This document shows positions 39,323 to 40,458 of a stretch of DNA of 40,458 nucleotides, one piece after another. The first letter of the stretch is position 1, and every line of letters begins with the position of its first letter. The stretch comes from Clostridiales bacterium (GTDB lineage: Bacteria; Bacillota; Clostridia; Christensenellales; Aristaeellaceae), in assembly GCA_012728815.1 (NCBI GenBank), contig JAAYEI010000022.1, positions 1 through 40,458 on the forward strand. Direction: 5' to 3'. The notes under the pieces are model-generated. The model was given only the letters and a program-made list of their open reading frames with translations, did no database searches and was not told the origin of the DNA. The translations under genes and the position numbers were made by a program.

Positions 39323-39921
39323 TACAGCTCGCGCCTGCCTTCCATGGCCTTGGACAGGGTGACCTCGTCCGCGTATTCCAAATCGCTGCCCACGGGCACA
39401 CCATGGGCGATGCGGGTGACCTTGACCCCCAGGGGCTTGGCCAGCCGGGCGATGTAGGCGGCGGTGGCCTCCCCCTCAATGTCCGGGTTGGTGGCCAGGA
39501 TCAGCTCCTTTACCTGGCCCTCCTTGAGCCGGAGAAGCAGCTCGCGGATGCGGATGTCCTCCGGCCCGATGCCGTCCATGGGCGAGAGGATGCCGTGCAG
39601 CACGTGGTAGAGCCCATGGTAATCGTGCATGCGCTCCATGGCGGCCACATCCCGCGGGTCGCGCACCACACAGAGCAAATCCTCCCGCCGCCGCGTATCC
39701 CGGCAGACGGCGCAGAGCTGCTGGGCGGTGTAGTTGTAGCAGCGCTCACACAGGCGGATGCTGGCGCGCCCCTCTGCGAGCGCGCGGGACAGCGCCACCA
39801 CCTGTTCCTCAGGCTGGGCAGCCAGGTGATAGGCCAGGCGCTGGGCAGACTTGCGCCCGATTCCGGGCAGCTTGGCCAGCTCTTCCGCCATGCGCTGGAT
39901 GGGGTCTTGGGGCTGGTTCAT
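39322..39921 (-). CDS. recR: recombination mediator protein RecR
   Basis: 199 residues, standard length. N-terminal helix-hairpin-helix LAKLPGIGRKSAQRLAYHL, zinc finger CERCYNYTAQQLCAVC, and Toprim domain with LLCVVRDPRDVAAMER and ILATNPDIEGEATAAYIARL are all present. RecR works with RecF and RecO to load RecA at gaps. It starts at the base just before the ybaB stop codon, so the two are coupled, and it overlaps tdk by 1 nt. Confidence 0.96.
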   Translation of the reverse strand: MNQPQDPIQRMAEELAKLPGIGRKSAQRLAYHLAAQPEEQVVALSRALAEGRASIRLCERCYNYTAQQLCAVCRDTRRREDLLCVVRDPRDVAAMERMHDYHGLYHVLHGILSPMDGIGPEDIRIRELLLRLKEGQVKELILATNPDIEGEATAAYIARLAKPLGVKVTRIAHGVPVGSDLEYADEVTLSKAMEGRREL

Positions 39922-40260
39922 TTACATCAGACCGCCCATGCCGCCGGTGATGGCCGCCATGGCCTGCTCGCGGGTGACCTCGCCCTGGCGCAGGGCCTCG
40001 TTCACCGCGGCCATGACCAGGTCCTCCAGCATCTCCACGTCCTCCGGGTCCACGGCCTCCGGCTTGATGGTGAGGCTGACCAGCTCGCGCAGGCCATTGA
40101 CCTTGCAGGCCACCATGCCCCCACCGCTTTGCGCCTCGTACTCCCTGGCATCCAGCTCTTCCTGGGTTTTCTGCACCTGCTCCTGCATCTTCTGGGCCTG
40201 GCGCATCAGCTGCTGCATGTTGCCCCCGCCCATCCCGCCAAACGACCTGCCCTTGGACAT
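39922..40260 (-). CDS. YbaB/EbfC family nucleoid-associated protein
   Basis: 112 residues. A glycine-rich N-terminus (SFGGMGGGNMQQLMRQAQKMQ) is followed by the family core EELDAREYEAQSGGGMVACKVNG and SLTIKPEAVDPEDVEMLEDLVMAAVNEAL. These small dimeric proteins bind DNA and usually lie just before recR, as here. ATG at 40260 with GGGAGG upstream. First gene of the ybaB-recR-tdk-rmuC unit. Confidence 0.95.
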   Translation of the reverse strand: MSKGRSFGGMGGGNMQQLMRQAQKMQEQVQKTQEELDAREYEAQSGGGMVACKVNGLRELVSLTIKPEAVDPEDVEMLEDLVMAAVNEALRQGEVTREQAMAAITGGMGGLM

Positions 40261-40333
40261 CCTCGCCTCCCCGCCGGCCGCAACCGCCGCCGGACCGCCT
40301 TTTTTTCAGCGCCAAACGCGGCGCGCTCCTAAT

Positions 40334-40362
40334 ATTCTACCATGGATAGTGGGGCTTCGCAA
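40334..40362 (-). promoter_or_regulatory. promoter of the ybaB-recR-tdk-rmuC unit
   Basis: On the minus strand TTGCGA (40357-40362), a 17-nt spacer and TAGAAT (40334-40339), with TGG just before the -10. It lies about 74 nt upstream of the ybaB ATG, directly after the preceding gene's stop codon. This suggests ybaB-recR can be transcribed apart from the upstream gene. Confidence 0.6.
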
Positions 40363-40370
40363 CGGAACCC

Positions 40371-40458
40371 CTACCGCTTGGGGGCGTCCTTCGGCCTGGC
40401 GCGCCGGCCTTTGGCCGGGGCTGCCGCGGGCGCCGCGCGGCCCGCGGCCGGCTTCGCC
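40371..40458 (-). CDS. C-terminal tail of an upstream gene (basic, Ala/Pro/Lys/Arg-rich; partial)
   Basis: The last 28 codons of a minus-strand gene, ending in TAG at 40371. The encoded tail is almost only Ala, Pro, Lys, Arg and Gly (for example AKGRRARPKDAPKR). In Bacillota the gene before ybaB-recR is usually dnaX, whose product can have such a low-complexity tail, but topoisomerases and other DNA/RNA-binding proteins can too. No domain is visible, so no name is given. Confidence 0.4.
   Translation of the reverse strand, partial: AKPAAGRAAPAAAPAKGRRARPKDAPKR

Noticed and set aside
1-40458. Search for tRNA, rRNA, CRISPR arrays, IS elements, integrases and riboswitches
   Set aside because: No cloverleaf, repeat-spacer pattern, transposase motif or riboswitch-like leader could be recognised by eye; gaps between genes are short and mostly explained by promoters and terminators.

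Overview
The window looks like chromosomal DNA from a GC-rich, probably anaerobic member of the Bacillota (Clostridia-like). Signs are the strong AGGAGG ribosome sites, frequent GTG/TTG starts, a YnzC/DUF896 protein, VanW-domain proteins, a DUF4349 anti-sigma factor, RecD2, an FprA flavodiiron protein and a ferredoxin-domain aldo/keto reductase. The lineage is inferred from gene content; no rRNA is present. I see no tRNA, CRISPR array, insertion sequence, integrase or phage gene. Genes are tightly packed, with many 1-14 bp overlaps.

Layout. 1-2068 (-): the start of a membrane-anchored MurF-like ligase, an alpha/beta hydrolase and a GNAT acetyltransferase. 2278-4788 (-): ECF sigma factor, a zinc-finger anti-sigma/DUF4349 membrane protein and a secreted SIMPL protein, i.e. 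an envelope-sensing unit. 4907-7863 (-): MMPL/RND exporter plus a secreted YhgE-like partner. 7980-9110 (-): Eis-like acetyltransferase. 9267-14506 (+): a six-gene envelope operon (GT2-GtrA fusion, phosphodiester glycosidase-like protein, divergent Lgt paralog, YnzC, two tandem VanW proteins). 14575-17243 (-): tlyA and dxs. 17353-21003 (+): recD2, comFC, tcdA. 20957-24748 (-): recX, serine hydrolase, lgt, Fe-S aldo/keto reductase; recX and tcdA overlap tail to tail. 24860-27941 (-): second serine hydrolase, CBM9-like protein, FprA. 28269-36026 (+): an oligopeptide ABC transporter operon. 36280-40260 (-): DUF4256, VOC protein, then ybaB-recR-tdk-rmuC behind a good promoter. The last 88 bases hold the basic tail of one more gene.

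The most unusual element is the ABC transporter. Its OppC-type permease carries seven RCC1-like repeats, enough for a complete seven-bladed beta-propeller, in the extracytoplasmic loop between TM1 and the permease core. Its OppF-type ATPase carries a helical insertion of about 180 residues between the Walker A region and the Q-loop. Its substrate-binding protein has a signal peptide with no lipobox cysteine, although a normal-looking lgt lies in the same window. I infer, without proof, that the propeller may replace the lipid anchor as a docking site for the binding protein or may contact the cell wall or a ligand, and that the ATPase insertion may be a cytoplasmic regulatory or scaffold element. 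A small single-TM protein ends the operon.

Recognisable sigma-A type promoters precede most transcription units. Several share an extended -10 of the form TGTGGTAYAAT.
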